Positions 53,050-63,832 of a stretch of 64,000 nucleotides of DNA are shown one piece after another. The notes beneath the pieces were generated by a model. It made no database searches. It saw nothing but the letters and a program-made list of their open reading frames with translations, and was not told the origin of the DNA. The stretch spans positions 5,393,001 to 5,457,000 of the forward strand of contig NC_020291.1 of assembly GCF_000340885.1 (NCBI RefSeq). Reading direction: 5' to 3'. How positions within the stretch are numbered: position 1 is the stretch's first letter; each line of letters opens with the position of its first letter. The DNA comes from Clostridium saccharoperbutylacetonicum N1-4(HMT) (GTDB lineage: Bacteria > Bacillota > Clostridia > Clostridiales > Clostridiaceae). A program made the position numbers and the translations under genes.

Positions 53050-53111
53050 CCAAAACTTTTATACATTATGGACGATAAAATTCCCGCCTTTTCTAACACT
53101 TCATGATAAAC

Positions 53112-54584
<1,473 letters not shown>

Positions 54585-54646
54585 TTACTATGCTTTAATA
54601 ATAGTTTTGACTGAATTATCTTCTATTGAATTCTCTTGGTATTATT

Positions 54647-56512
54647 TTACTTAATCACTTTAATAGCCTCTTCTCCTATAGCTATTAACCCAACTTTGTT
54701 GGGAAGTATATCTTTGTATTCCTCAACATTAGTAATTAATACTGGTGTAATAACATCATATCCTTCACTCTTTATACCTGCTATATCGAATTCAACTAAT
54801 AAATCTCCAGCTTTTACCCTTTGCCCTTTTTCAATATGTGCAGTAAAATATTTTCCTTCTAAATTCACTGTATCTAAACCAATATGAATAAGTACTTCCA
54901 CTCCATCATTTGATATTAATCCAATTGCATGTTTAGTATTAAATAATGCTTCAACAGTTCCATCAAAAGGAGCTACAACCTTTCCAAAACTTGGTACAAT
55001 AGCAACACCTTTTCCCATTATTCCTTCTGAAAACACCTTATCATTAACTTCAGCTAAATCCTTCGCTTCACCTTCTATTGGACTTTTTATAAAAATTTCT
55101 GAAGCTTTATTATCATTCTTATATTTATTTTCATCTGTCATTTTTTCTTCAATAGTTTCTTCTTTTATTCCTGCAATAAAAGTAAATACTGCTGCTAAAA
55201 CAAATGCTGCAATTGTTCCTATAATAATGTAAATATATTTACTAGCTTGATATGTTCCTAAACTTAATACACCTGGTATAGTTACTGCAGTACTACTAGC
55301 ATTTACCATTCCAAAGAAGCCACCAACAATTCCTCCTGATAAACATGCGGCAAAGAATGGTCTTTTATATTTTAAATTAACTCCATATATTGCAGGTTCA
55401 GTTACACCAAATAATGCAGTAATTGAACTAGAGCCAGCTGCTGCTTTCATTGTCTTATTCTTCGTCAAAATAAATACTGCAAAAACTGCTCCTGCTTGTG
55501 ATATATTTGCTGCAATAGCACTTGGAAGCATTGGAGTATATCCTAGTTCTGCTACTTGTTGAATTTGCATCGGCATAATTGAATAATGCATTCCAAACAT
55601 AACCAATATTGGTCTAAAGAATCCTAAAATAAATCCTGCAATAATTCCATTTGTCGCAAATAAGAATGCAATAACATTTGATAACCAAGTCCCCACATAT
55701 GAACCAAAAGGTCCTATAACAATTAATTCAAGTGGTACCATTACTAATAATGTCAACATAGGTACTAAAATTACTTGTAACATATCTGGTATTATCTTAC
55801 TTATAAATTTATACACATAACTCATTATCCATACAGTTAATATGATTGGAATAACTGTTGATGTATATTTAACAAGTAAAATAGGCATTCCTATAAAATC
55901 AATTGTGCTCACACCTGTAGTAACAATATTTGATGCTGCTGTCAATATAGTTGGATGAATTAAACATCCTGCTAAAGCTACAGCTAAATACTCATTTGTT
56001 TTAAACTTTCTAGCTGAACTTACTGCTAAGAAAAATGGCATAAAATAAAAAATAACATCTGCTATCATATTAAATATAGTTATAAATCCTGATTTACTAT
56101 CGATCATTCCTGTTGCTGTTATTATTGCAGACAAACATTTCATCATTCCGCAACCAACAAGTGCTGGTAAAACCGGTGTAAATATTCCAGCTATGGTTTC
56201 TATAGCTTTGTTTATTGGATTCTTTTTTTGTTCACTAAATTTTTCATCTGAAATATCAGTAGTGTCTATATTACTTATCTTAACGAACTCATCATAAACT
56301 TTTTCAACCTTACCTCCAAGTACTACTTGAAGTTGTCCTCCACTATTTTGTGCCTTTAATACACCTTCTATTTTACTTATTTCTTGTAAATTTGCTTTTG
56401 AATCATCTTTTAATACTAATCTTAGTCTTGTTGCACAGTGAGTTGCATTAGAGATATTTTTTTCTCCACCGACAAATTCTAAGACTTTTAATGCTATATC
56501 CTTATTTGTCAT
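54647..56512 (-). CDS. bglP: PTS beta-glucoside EIIBCA
   Basis: The 621-residue protein has domain order EIIB (phospho-Cys in ATHCATRLRLVL, about residues 1-80), EIIC with about ten membrane segments (about 100-460; GVTEPAIYGVNLKYKRPFFAA) and EIIA (about 490-620; His in VLIHIGLDTVNLEGKYF). It imports and phosphorylates aryl-beta-glucosides such as salicin or arbutin. The ATG at 56512 follows AGGAGAGG; upstream in-frame codons are leader. Its expression is controlled by the RAT/terminator at 56803-56878 and LicT. Confidence 0.93.
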   Translation of the reverse strand: MTNKDIALKVLEFVGGEKNISNATHCATRLRLVLKDDSKANLQEISKIEGVLKAQNSGGQLQVVLGGKVEKVYDEFVKISNIDTTDISDEKFSEQKKNPINKAIETIAGIFTPVLPALVGCGMMKCLSAIITATGMIDSKSGFITIFNMIADVIFYFMPFFLAVSSARKFKTNEYLAVALAGCLIHPTILTAASNIVTTGVSTIDFIGMPILLVKYTSTVIPIILTVWIMSYVYKFISKIIPDMLQVILVPMLTLLVMVPLELIVIGPFGSYVGTWLSNVIAFLFATNGIIAGFILGFFRPILVMFGMHYSIMPMQIQQVAELGYTPMLPSAIAANISQAGAVFAVFILTKNKTMKAAAGSSSITALFGVTEPAIYGVNLKYKRPFFAACLSGGIVGGFFGMVNASSTAVTIPGVLSLGTYQASKYIYIIIGTIAAFVLAAVFTFIAGIKEETIEEKMTDENKYKNDNKASEIFIKSPIEGEAKDLAEVNDKVFSEGIMGKGVAIVPSFGKVVAPFDGTVEALFNTKHAIGLISNDGVEVLIHIGLDTVNLEGKYFTAHIEKGQRVKAGDLLVEFDIAGIKSEGYDVITPVLITNVEEYKDILPNKVGLIAIGEEAIKVIK

Positions 56513-56617
56513 AGTATCCTCTCCTAACTTATAATTTTTGAAAAACAAATATTTTTTTCTATAGTTATAATTAATCAAATTTTAACTAGTATTCAAATTT
56601 GATAATTTAACAAATAA

Positions 56618-56700
56618 AAAAATCGCAGGCGACTGTGGAGCCGGAGATTTTTTTTACGCATCTGCCTTTTCGAACGTATGTGAGAAAAATCTGGCAGGCG
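56618..56700. other. GC-richer block of unknown origin in the bglP leader
   Basis: About 80 bases with markedly higher GC than the surroundings contain two copies of GCAGGCGA (56625-56632 and 56694-56701), 69 bases apart. The second abuts the start of the 108-bp dispersed repeat. The block has no reading frame and looks like inserted sequence between terminator and start codon of bglP. I cannot assign it. Confidence 0.4.
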
Positions 56701-56808
56701 AATATGATTTGTTTTTTATTCTTTTTTTATACACAACTAAGTTAAATAGCCTTTTTCATATATTATCCACAGATTTTATTGCATTATAAATTTCTAAAGA
56801 ATAAAAAA
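56701..56808. repeat. Dispersed 108-bp repeat, copy 2
   Basis: This block matches 5613-5720 with five substitutions. As in copy 1, its right end is the A-run that forms the U-tract of a reverse-strand terminator. Here it lies within the transcribed leader of bglP. Confidence 0.85.
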
Positions 56809-56878
56809 GACCAAAATAAACGTACCTAAATATAAGTAGCGATATTTTGGTCATGCCTGATCTAATCAGTAACAGTCC
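56803..56878 (-). promoter_or_regulatory. RAT antiterminator/terminator switch before bglP
   Basis: The reverse strand carries a 30-nt ribonucleic antiterminator (56878-56849; begins GGACTGTTACTGATTAGATC, ends AGGCATGACC). Its last bases are also the 5' arm of a terminator: 56852-56843 pairs with 56818-56809 and is followed by six U. Binding of LicT to the RAT would prevent the terminator and allow bglP expression. Confidence 0.93.
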
Positions 56879-56889
56879 ATATTATTAAT

Positions 56890-57729
56890 TTATTTATTAT
56901 TAACTTCTCTGGATTTCACTCTTTGAATATGCATCATCAAATATAATTTTTCATCTGCTGAACAATACCAATTGTAATTTTTATATAAATATTCTTCAAT
57001 TTTCTTGACGCATTTATATTCTTCATTATATTTTTTCTTCATTATTTCATACATAAATTCATTGTCATCTTCTAAATTTTCTTTATTGATTTGTCTTAGA
57101 ATAAAGTACCTAATATGAGTTACAAACCTTGTAAAATTAAAAGATTCTTCATTAAATTCTATTTTAAAATAATATTTTACAATATTTAAAAGCTCGCCTG
57201 TAATTGACGTTACTTTTGTGGTTTCTGCTATATCTTTTGTATCCATTTGAGCATTTATAAAATGTAAGGCTATAAATGGAGCTTCTTCTGTACTCATTTT
57301 CATTTTCAATTCATCATTAATTATATTTACAGCTTCAAGCCCTACCTTATATTCATTTGAATATAAATGCTTTATCTCCCAATAAAGTGGACTTTTTATT
57401 TCCATACCCTCTTTACTTCTTTGAATTGCAAAATTTATATGATCACATAAGGTTAGAAATATAATTGAATTTAATTCTTTCTTTAATACTTTAATTCCAC
57501 AACTGATTACTTTCTCTGTTACTGCAATAATTTCTGTTGGCATGGAATCTAGAATTTCTGATGCTCTTGTGTTCTTTGGAATAACATATATCTTTTCTAT
57601 AACTGTTTCATCTGTGATTTCATATGGTATCTTTTGAAATCCGAGACCTTTGCCAACAACAATAATTTCTTCATTGTCCTTATTTAAGGCTAAAACCACA
57701 TTATTATTTAATTTTTTAATAACCTTCAT
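56890..57729 (-). CDS. licT: BglG/LicT-family transcriptional antiterminator
   Basis: The 279-residue protein has an N-terminal RNA-binding CAT domain (about 1-55; MKVIKKLNNNVVLALNKDNEEIIVVGKGLGF) and two PRD domains (about 65-170 and 175-279), with His positions in LCDHINFAIQRSK, ALHFINAQMD, THIRYFILRQ and MMHIQRVKS. It binds RAT sequences when beta-glucoside is present. One RAT lies in its own leader and one before bglP, so it should control itself and the operon. Confidence 0.95.
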   Translation of the reverse strand: MKVIKKLNNNVVLALNKDNEEIIVVGKGLGFQKIPYEITDETVIEKIYVIPKNTRASEILDSMPTEIIAVTEKVISCGIKVLKKELNSIIFLTLCDHINFAIQRSKEGMEIKSPLYWEIKHLYSNEYKVGLEAVNIINDELKMKMSTEEAPFIALHFINAQMDTKDIAETTKVTSITGELLNIVKYYFKIEFNEESFNFTRFVTHIRYFILRQINKENLEDDNEFMYEIMKKKYNEEYKCVKKIEEYLYKNYNWYCSADEKLYLMMHIQRVKSREVNNK

Positions 57730-57785
57730 CTTTCATCATCACCATTCCAACTCTAATATAATAATTATATTATTAAACAAAAAAA

Positions 57786-57846
57786 GCCAATCTATAGATT
57801 AAATTATCTACAAATTGGTCATGCCTGATCGAATCAGTAACAGTCC
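57786..57846 (-). promoter_or_regulatory. RAT antiterminator/terminator switch before licT
   Basis: A second RAT (57846-57817) differs from the bglP copy at one position that I can see. It overlaps a terminator whose arms are 57820-57806 and 57799-57786, followed by five or more U. It indicates autoregulation of licT. Confidence 0.92.
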
Positions 57847-57865
57847 ATACATCATGTATACGTAT

Positions 57866-57894
57866 ACTGTATCATTAAAATAATTTTCTGTCAA
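57866..57894 (-). promoter_or_regulatory. Promoter of licT
   Basis: TTGACA (57894-57889), a 17-base spacer and TACAGT (57871-57866) on the reverse strand place the transcription start just ahead of the RAT. The remaining 57895-58106 is AT-rich and must hold the lactonase promoter, which I cannot pin down. Confidence 0.7.
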
Positions 57895-58106
57895 TATTTT
57901 TTTAATATAGCTATTATCTTTCTTTAATCTATCCTTCTCATAAGTAATAATTATATTTCTCTTGAAATTTTGTTATTTTTCTAATAGACTACCCATATAC
58001 ACTCTAATTTAAAATATCATTATTGATTATTAATCATAACTTATTATCTAATAAACTATTTAATTTCTATGAATATAACAGAACTTTAAATTTAGGAGGA
58101 AATATT

Positions 58107-59168
58107 ATGGAAAATGGCAAATATATCGCATATGTTGGAACCTATACATATGGTGATAGCAAAGGTATTTATAAACTAACTCTCAATGAAAATAACTCTA
58201 CCATTGAAAATATTGAACCTGTCAGTGAACTTGCTTATCCTACTTATTTAACTATTAATAAAAATAATACTCATCTTTACTCCGTTGCAAAAAATGGAGT
58301 CGAAGGTGGTGCTTACGCCTTTGAAATAAACCCAATAGATTACAGTTTAAAAGCTTTAAATCATAATTTTAAAGAAGGAAAATCTCCTTGTCATATAATT
58401 CTAGATAAAAACGACAACTATCTTTTTACTTCCAATTATCATGAAGCTGAACTTATTTCATATAAAATAGCATCTGATGGTAGCATTGAAAAAGCTGTTG
58501 ATACTGTAATTCATAGTGGAGATGGGCCAAATAAACCTAGGCAAGATAGTGCACATATTCATTTTGCTGATCTTACTCCTGATAATAAATACATATACAC
58601 TATTGATTTAGGACTAGATAAAGTATCCTTATATAAATTAAAAGATGGTTATTTTAAAGAAGTAGCTGATTTAAATATAACTCCTGGTTCAGGATCAAGA
58701 CATATGGAATTCCATCCTAATGGAGCCTTTTCATATTTACTTAATGAACTAAGTTCAAAGATTACTGTTTTAAAATACTATAAAGATAAACCTTCTTTTG
58801 AAGAAGTAGAATATATCTCTATGCTACCAGCAGATTGTTCAGTAGAAAGCACTGGTGCTGCAATTCACATATCTTCTAATGGAGATTATCTATATGCTTC
58901 CAATCGTGGACATGATAGTATAACAGTTTTTAAGGTGGATTCAGTTTCTGGTAAATTAACTTTTGTATCAAATACAAAACTTCAAGGACAATCTCCACGT
59001 GATTTTTCAATATCTCCATCAGGTAAATTTTTACTTGCAGCAAATCAAACTACAAGTAATGTAGAATTATATTCTATAAATCAATTAACTGGAGAACTTA
59101 CTTATTTAAATATATCTGAACATATACCAAATCCTGTTTGCATTAAATTTTTAAATCAAGCTAATTAA
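58107..59168 (+). CDS. Lactonase of the 6-phosphogluconolactonase (Pgl/YbhE) beta-propeller family
   Basis: The 353-residue protein is a seven-bladed propeller lactonase with YIAYVGTYTYGDSKGIYKL at the N-terminus and repeats such as PCHIILDKNDNYLFTSNYHEAE, GSRHMEFHPNGAFSYLLNELS and SPRDFSISPSGKFLLAANQ. It hydrolyses a sugar lactone, perhaps 6-phosphogluconolactone or one from glucoside breakdown. The ATG at 58107 follows AGGAGG. It is divergent from licT and stands alone. Confidence 0.88.
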   Translation: MENGKYIAYVGTYTYGDSKGIYKLTLNENNSTIENIEPVSELAYPTYLTINKNNTHLYSVAKNGVEGGAYAFEINPIDYSLKALNHNFKEGKSPCHIILDKNDNYLFTSNYHEAELISYKIASDGSIEKAVDTVIHSGDGPNKPRQDSAHIHFADLTPDNKYIYTIDLGLDKVSLYKLKDGYFKEVADLNITPGSGSRHMEFHPNGAFSYLLNELSSKITVLKYYKDKPSFEEVEYISMLPADCSVESTGAAIHISSNGDYLYASNRGHDSITVFKVDSVSGKLTFVSNTKLQGQSPRDFSISPSGKFLLAANQTTSNVELYSINQLTGELTYLNISEHIPNPVCIKFLNQAN

Positions 59169-59209
59169 TTTGTTTATATCCTTAATTAACTTTAGAAGTT
59201 TATTCAAAT

Positions 59210-59246
59210 AGCCTACAAAAATCAAAATTCTAGATTTTTGTAGGCT
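59210..59246. terminator. Bidirectional terminator
   Basis: A perfect 14-bp inverted repeat (59210-59223 with 59233-59246) lies between the converging lactonase and pectate lyase genes. Confidence 0.85.
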
Positions 59247-59262
59247 TAATGTTATCAGTTAT

Positions 59263-60504
59263 CTAAAAACAGCCTAGTCCGTTTAGATCACTATTACTAT
59301 TAAGATGCATAAATGTAATATCAGGTAACTCACCATCTTTTCCACGTGGCCTTGTCATTTGACTTGCATCTAAACTTTGGAAATCATCTGCTGTTACAGA
59401 AACTCCGCTTTTATTCCAAGAATTATCAGTTACATTTTCATTAGGTAAATTAGCATCTTTTAAAGCTACTCCTCCAAAGGAAATATTATTATGTAAAACT
59501 TCCCTTGTTCCTGGAATATCGGTAGCATCACTTGTGCTTACTCTCTCAAGCATATCAAAGTTTCCAAATTTATTATTATATGCAGTATTATTTGTCCAAG
59601 TGGCTGATTTTCCTGGTTGATGATTTGCATAAAAACCATGTGCACCATTGCTCGCAGAAAGACAATTTTTAACTGTGTGAACAGGTGCTACAGCTGGTGG
59701 TGTACCCATTGCATATCCACCTATTTTAAACCCATTAGAATCTCCACCAGCGTTCATATTATATGCCCAGCATGTATCAAAAGTATTTGTTCCTGTAGAT
59801 GTAAGGCAATCATATCCATCATCACTACAATTCCAAGCACGACATTCTTTAAAAGTAACACCTTCTCCATGTGCACCGAAACCATCTGTATTTCCCATTG
59901 ATATCCCCTTTACTCCAATATTATTATAAGAATCACATCTATAGCATGTACCTGTTCCATGATTTACAAAATAAAATCCATTTGCTGCATTATCATGACA
60001 AGTTACTCTATTTAATGTAACATTTCCTTCTACTCTGAAACATTCAGACTGTTTTTGAGTTCCTACTGGAACTCCAGTAACATTAATTCCTGTAATAGTA
60101 ACGTCTGTAACACCTCTTGCTATTCTAAAAGCCGCTACACGCTTAGAAGTAGTTATGTTAGAAAAATCAAAAGTTGGCATATCGCTCATAGAGTATGCTT
60201 CATATGTAATTCCACTCTTTGTTATATCAACTACATAGTTATACACATTATCTGATTTTGCTATATTAAATTTTTTATAGGTTCCTCCCATAATGTATAC
60301 AGTATCTCCAGAAGAAGCTACTGCTTGAGCTTTTGCTATACTCGCAAATGGAGCTTTTAAATTTCCTGAATTACTATCATTACCGGTTGTAGAAATGTAG
60401 TAATCTGCTGCATAAGCTTTAGTAGCTGCCATAGTTAATGCTGAAGCTAAACCTATAACCACTGCTCCTATACATAAACAAATTTTTTTAATAAACTTTC
60501 CCAT
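59263..60504 (-). CDS. Secreted pectate lyase, PL9-like
   Basis: The 413-residue protein has a signal peptide (to about TKAYA, residue 32) and a right-handed parallel beta-helix beginning YYISTTGNDSNSGNLKAPFASIAKAQAVASSGDTVYIMGGTYK. The segments SDDGYDCLTSTGTNTFDTCWAYNM and DSNGFKIGGYAMG fit the PL9 active-site region. It should cleave polygalacturonate by beta-elimination, yielding uronates for the uxa/uxu pathway at the start of the window. A good ribosome site precedes the ATG. Confidence 0.85.
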   Translation of the reverse strand: MGKFIKKICLCIGAVVIGLASALTMAATKAYAADYYISTTGNDSNSGNLKAPFASIAKAQAVASSGDTVYIMGGTYKKFNIAKSDNVYNYVVDITKSGITYEAYSMSDMPTFDFSNITTSKRVAAFRIARGVTDVTITGINVTGVPVGTQKQSECFRVEGNVTLNRVTCHDNAANGFYFVNHGTGTCYRCDSYNNIGVKGISMGNTDGFGAHGEGVTFKECRAWNCSDDGYDCLTSTGTNTFDTCWAYNMNAGGDSNGFKIGGYAMGTPPAVAPVHTVKNCLSASNGAHGFYANHQPGKSATWTNNTAYNNKFGNFDMLERVSTSDATDIPGTREVLHNNISFGGVALKDANLPNENVTDNSWNKSGVSVTADDFQSLDASQMTRPRGKDGELPDITFMHLNSNSDLNGLGCF

Positions 60505-60721
60505 AAATTTTTCTCCTTTTTATTAATATTATGTATTATTTTAGCAATAAAATTTTCCCACTTAACTTAGCATAATTTCCAAGGAAAGTAAATACTTGTT
60601 GACTAAAACTCCTAAATCTATACTTAAAAAGATTCTTCTCTCCTAATTTTCTTAAATAATATTTCAATCTTCCACTATAAATATCACTACTCTACTTAGG
60701 TTATAACATATTTTTTCTATT

Positions 60722-60749
60722 TAAAAAGCGACACTTATTGCGTCGCTTT
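60722..60749 (-). terminator. Terminator of the GH43 gene
   Basis: AAAGCGAC (60725-60732) pairs with GTCGCTTT (60742-60749) and leads on the reverse strand into UUUUU. The rest of 60505-60785 is AT-rich and holds the pectate lyase promoter. Confidence 0.7.
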
Positions 60750-60785
60750 CTAACTTTTATCTATTATCTATTTCCTACGGAATAA

Positions 60786-62411
60786 TTATTTGCCCACACC
60801 TGTTGCAGTAGGGCTAAACTTAAAGTAATCAAAGTCAGCATATCCACTAGTATCAGAACCAGTTGTATAATTAAAGAGAGCAAACCTGTATCCTATAAAC
60901 CATAATTTATAGAAAAAGTCCATTTTTAAATTATTACCAAGCTTTGTCCAGCTATTAGCATCATAACTATAATAAAATTTAGCTATTTGTGTATCACAAT
61001 CAGCATCAACCTTCAAGTACACAGTGTTGTTATCAAGGTTAATAGAAGTTTCTGTCCCATCTACATTATATTGAACTAGTTTCTTAGTTCCATTATCATT
61101 CCTTACTGCTATATAGCCATATTTACTATGGAAAGCTGATAATCCTGAAATCTGACCAGGTTTGATATTAGTTGCGTCTAATTTAACCCATCCTGAAGAT
61201 TTTGGCCCTTGTATTCTCTGGGCTAGAGTGTTCCTTGCTTCAAGAATGTTAGCTGCGTAACTTGTTTTTAATCTTAACCAACCTGGATGTTCAGACAAGC
61301 TCCATTTTGAGTTGTCTGGATTATGATTCCACTGCCACTGCGAAGATATGGCTGTTGCTTTTGTAAAGTCATCACTTGTATCAGGTGATTTTATTCCATT
61401 TCCTGATGCAGGCTTGTTATATGTTGCTGGTACTTTACCACTTCCATTTACACCTATCATTGGCCAGTCATTAATCCATGTAACAGGAGCAATCTTTGGA
61501 ATTCGTCCAACTGCACCCTTATCTTCAAACAGTGCTGCCCAATTATAACTACCATCTTCAACCACACAAACCTGATGATTTGCACCATCATCTAAAATTA
61601 CCTTTTGTTCATAAGTACCTGTAAGAGTTTTAGATCTCCAGGCTTTCTCTATACGTTGGTACCCTCCACCATCCTTTACAGGTGTTGAAAGTATATAGTA
61701 ATAACCATTTTTCTTAAAAATCCTATTACCATCATGAGTACTACCGCCATCAAAAATTTTCTTATTTATACCTCCAGCCTTGACAGATTTACAATCTGTA
61801 TTTAACTCTGTTATAGTACACCCTCCATTAACAAGATACACTCTTCCATCAGTATCAAAGAATAAATCTGCATCATGTGCATATCCTATACCTTTAATTT
61901 CTGTAAAATCCCAGCCACCAAAGTCCATTGGAGCATTTCTTGTACATACAAAAGTTTTACCTAGATCAAGAGAAGAAAAAGTAGCATAAAACTTACCATT
62001 ATTATACTTTAAACTTGGAGCCCAACATCCCTTACTGTATACGTTTTTTCCACCTACTAAATTATACGCATCAGCATGAGCTTTATCAATACCATTCATT
62101 CCTACATCAATTCGATCATATGCATAAGAACAAATTTCCCAATTTACAAGATCTTGTGATTTTAAAATAGGAAGACCTGGCATATAACTAATGCTAGAGC
62201 ATCCCATATAGTATGTTGATCCAACTTTAATAACGCTGTTATCTGGATAATCAGCATACATAACAGGATTCTGATAAGTTCCATTTCCTAAATCTGAAGT
62301 ATATGCATTGGCTGGAAGAATTGGTGATGCTAGTAACACAAAAGATAGTACAGACATAGAAATTATCTTATTGAGGTAGTTTCTTTTTTTGTATAACTTG
62401 TTTTTTAACAT
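60786..62411 (-). CDS. Secreted GH43 beta-xylosidase/arabinosidase-type enzyme
   Basis: The 541-residue protein has a signal peptide (about 1-37) and a five-bladed propeller catalytic domain: base Asp in YQNPVMYADYPDNSVIKVG, then DLGKTFVCT, the middle Asp in YAHDADLFFDTDGRVYLVNGG, and a Glu candidate in YQRIEKAWRS. Residues about 345-541 form a C-terminal beta-sandwich of the kind seen in GH43 enzymes (SSQWQWNHNPDNSKWSL, YADFDYFKF). It would act outside the cell on xylan or arabinan side chains. Confidence 0.88.
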   Translation of the reverse strand: MLKNKLYKKRNYLNKIISMSVLSFVLLASPILPANAYTSDLGNGTYQNPVMYADYPDNSVIKVGSTYYMGCSSISYMPGLPILKSQDLVNWEICSYAYDRIDVGMNGIDKAHADAYNLVGGKNVYSKGCWAPSLKYNNGKFYATFSSLDLGKTFVCTRNAPMDFGGWDFTEIKGIGYAHDADLFFDTDGRVYLVNGGCTITELNTDCKSVKAGGINKKIFDGGSTHDGNRIFKKNGYYYILSTPVKDGGGYQRIEKAWRSKTLTGTYEQKVILDDGANHQVCVVEDGSYNWAALFEDKGAVGRIPKIAPVTWINDWPMIGVNGSGKVPATYNKPASGNGIKSPDTSDDFTKATAISSQWQWNHNPDNSKWSLSEHPGWLRLKTSYAANILEARNTLAQRIQGPKSSGWVKLDATNIKPGQISGLSAFHSKYGYIAVRNDNGTKKLVQYNVDGTETSINLDNNTVYLKVDADCDTQIAKFYYSYDANSWTKLGNNLKMDFFYKLWFIGYRFALFNYTTGSDTSGYADFDYFKFSPTATGVGK

Positions 62412-63007
62412 TCTTGTTTCCCCCTTATATTATAATAATATTTGTTGTAAAACGTAAAAATCATAGACTTTCTACGATTTAGCAAATAGATTGTCTTTAA
62501 GAATTTATACCACTAAAAAATAAAATTTATCTGCGCATAATAAAATCCAATTATGGTATATATATTATTAAAAGTAAATATCAAGCATAATTATGCATCT
62601 AAACAATTACATTTTCTCATAATATTTACATTAAATAAATATACTTTTCTCTAAACGTACAAAATAGTGCATAAAAAGAAATTTTTAATTGTTTTATATA
62701 TTCTTCAACTATTCCTTAGAACAATAAAATACCTGCAAAAATCTAATTTTAGATCTTTATGCGTTTCACTATGGAAGATAATTCTTGTCTGCTCTCACGA
62801 TAAATCAAAAACCGTATTGGATTTTTCCAATACGGTCTTATACATTCGTGTTATTTCATTGTGAAACAAAGTGTCAGTATCATTTCTATTTTTTCTACTA
62901 TGCTATTGGTTATAATTATTTTTTAAGATTTATTATAAATCTAATCAAGTAAACTAAATCTCCTAAACTTGCAAAGAAAACAAATTCTATTATTCCTCTT
63001 GTTTTAT
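62412..63007. other. Long non-coding stretch between GH43 and barstar
   Basis: About 600 AT-rich bases hold the GH43 promoter region and the terminator at 62811-62836. A 65-codon frame at 62667-62864 runs through that terminator and shows no coding character. I see nothing else that I can support. Confidence 0.4.
62806..62836 (-). terminator. Terminator of the barnase-barstar pair
   Basis: A perfect 11-bp inverted repeat (62811-62821 with 62826-62836) is followed on the reverse strand by UUUUUG. It lies about 170 bases beyond the barstar stop codon, with no gene between. Confidence 0.8.
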
Positions 63008-63283
63008 CTAAGAAAAAATTATATTAAATCTTCCCCCAGTAAATTTTTCAGCTTCTTTAAAAATTTCTAAGGTATTTTCAGCATAATCACCTAAGAGGCC
63101 TTTACTTTTTTGAAAGTCAACCCATTCAATTGTAAGTGGCAATTGAATATCAGTAGTTAGACAATCCCATAGTGCATCTAAATTTTCACCATAATGATTA
63201 GGAAGCTTTAATTCCTGTTTTAAAATTTGGTGCAAAATATTTTTATCCAAAAGCTTACTACCTTGTATTACTACTTTATTCAA
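63008..63283 (-). CDS. Barstar-family ribonuclease inhibitor
   Basis: The 91-residue protein aligns by eye along the whole length of barstar: NKVVIQGSKL, LPNHYGENLDALWDCLTTDIQLPLTIEW and the C-terminal FNIIFS. The Tyr-Gly-Glu-Asn-Leu-Asp-Ala-Leu-Trp-Asp core contains the acidic residues that plug the barnase active site. A TTG at 63283 is preferred since AAAGGAT lies nine bases before it; the GTG at 63292 is too close. It follows the barnase gene by 18-27 bases. Confidence 0.93.
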   Translation of the reverse strand: MNKVVIQGSKLLDKNILHQILKQELKLPNHYGENLDALWDCLTTDIQLPLTIEWVDFQKSKGLLGDYAENTLEIFKEAEKFTGGRFNIIFS

Positions 63284-63310
63284 GCTATTCACATCCTTTT
63301 AAATAAAAAA

Positions 63311-63832
63311 TTATTTTCCTTTATATAATACTTTAAATGTTTTGTAATGATCTGATGTAGAATAAATTAATCCATCATTGGAATAAAGGATCCTATCATC
63401 TCCACGATGTCCTCCATTATAGTTAATATCGCATTCATGCCAAATTCTATTAGGCGCATCTGGTAGAGATTTTTCAGCATTTTTAAAAATATCTCCACCT
63501 ATACTTTTACCAGGTGCAACTTTGCTAAGATCATCTCCTGGCTTCCATCCAAGCTTATCCGCTTGTGCTTTTGTTATAAAATTTTCAGGCAACGTTCCAT
63601 TTTTATGTATATAATCTGCAACACCTTGAAAATCATTAATTATTTTTTTATCTTTTGAATCTCCATTTTGGCCAGAGTCTGCCTTTTTATCTTCTGATTT
63701 TGTATTCTCCACATGGTTGTCCTGTTGCTTATTTGCAGCAGTTTCATTTGTCGCCGCACATCCAAATAAACTTATGAACATAAGTAAAAGTATAAAAACA
63801 GTAGAAATTTTCTTTATAAATAATTTTTTCAT
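63311..63832 (-). CDS. Barnase-type ribonuclease, predicted lipoprotein
   Basis: The 173-residue protein has a lipoprotein signal with lipobox LFGC (Cys25), a polar linker (about 26-62) and a complete barnase domain (about 63-173): FQGVADYIHKNGTLPENFIT, LGWKPGDDLSKVAPGKSIGGD, the catalytic Glu in RIWHECDINY, the Arg in HRGDDRILYS and the His in TSDHYKTF. Classical barnase is freely secreted; this one should be tethered to the membrane or linked by Cys. It is followed by its inhibitor gene. GGAGG precedes the ATG. The upstream 63833-64000 shows no gene. Confidence 0.92.
   Translation of the reverse strand: MKKLFIKKISTVFILLLMFISLFGCAATNETAANKQQDNHVENTKSEDKKADSGQNGDSKDKKIINDFQGVADYIHKNGTLPENFITKAQADKLGWKPGDDLSKVAPGKSIGGDIFKNAEKSLPDAPNRIWHECDINYNGGHRGDDRILYSNDGLIYSTSDHYKTFKVLYKGK

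Noticed and set aside
62667..62864. 65-codon frame in the GH43-barstar gap
   Set aside because: It runs through an intrinsic terminator and has no ribosome site or recognisable protein features.
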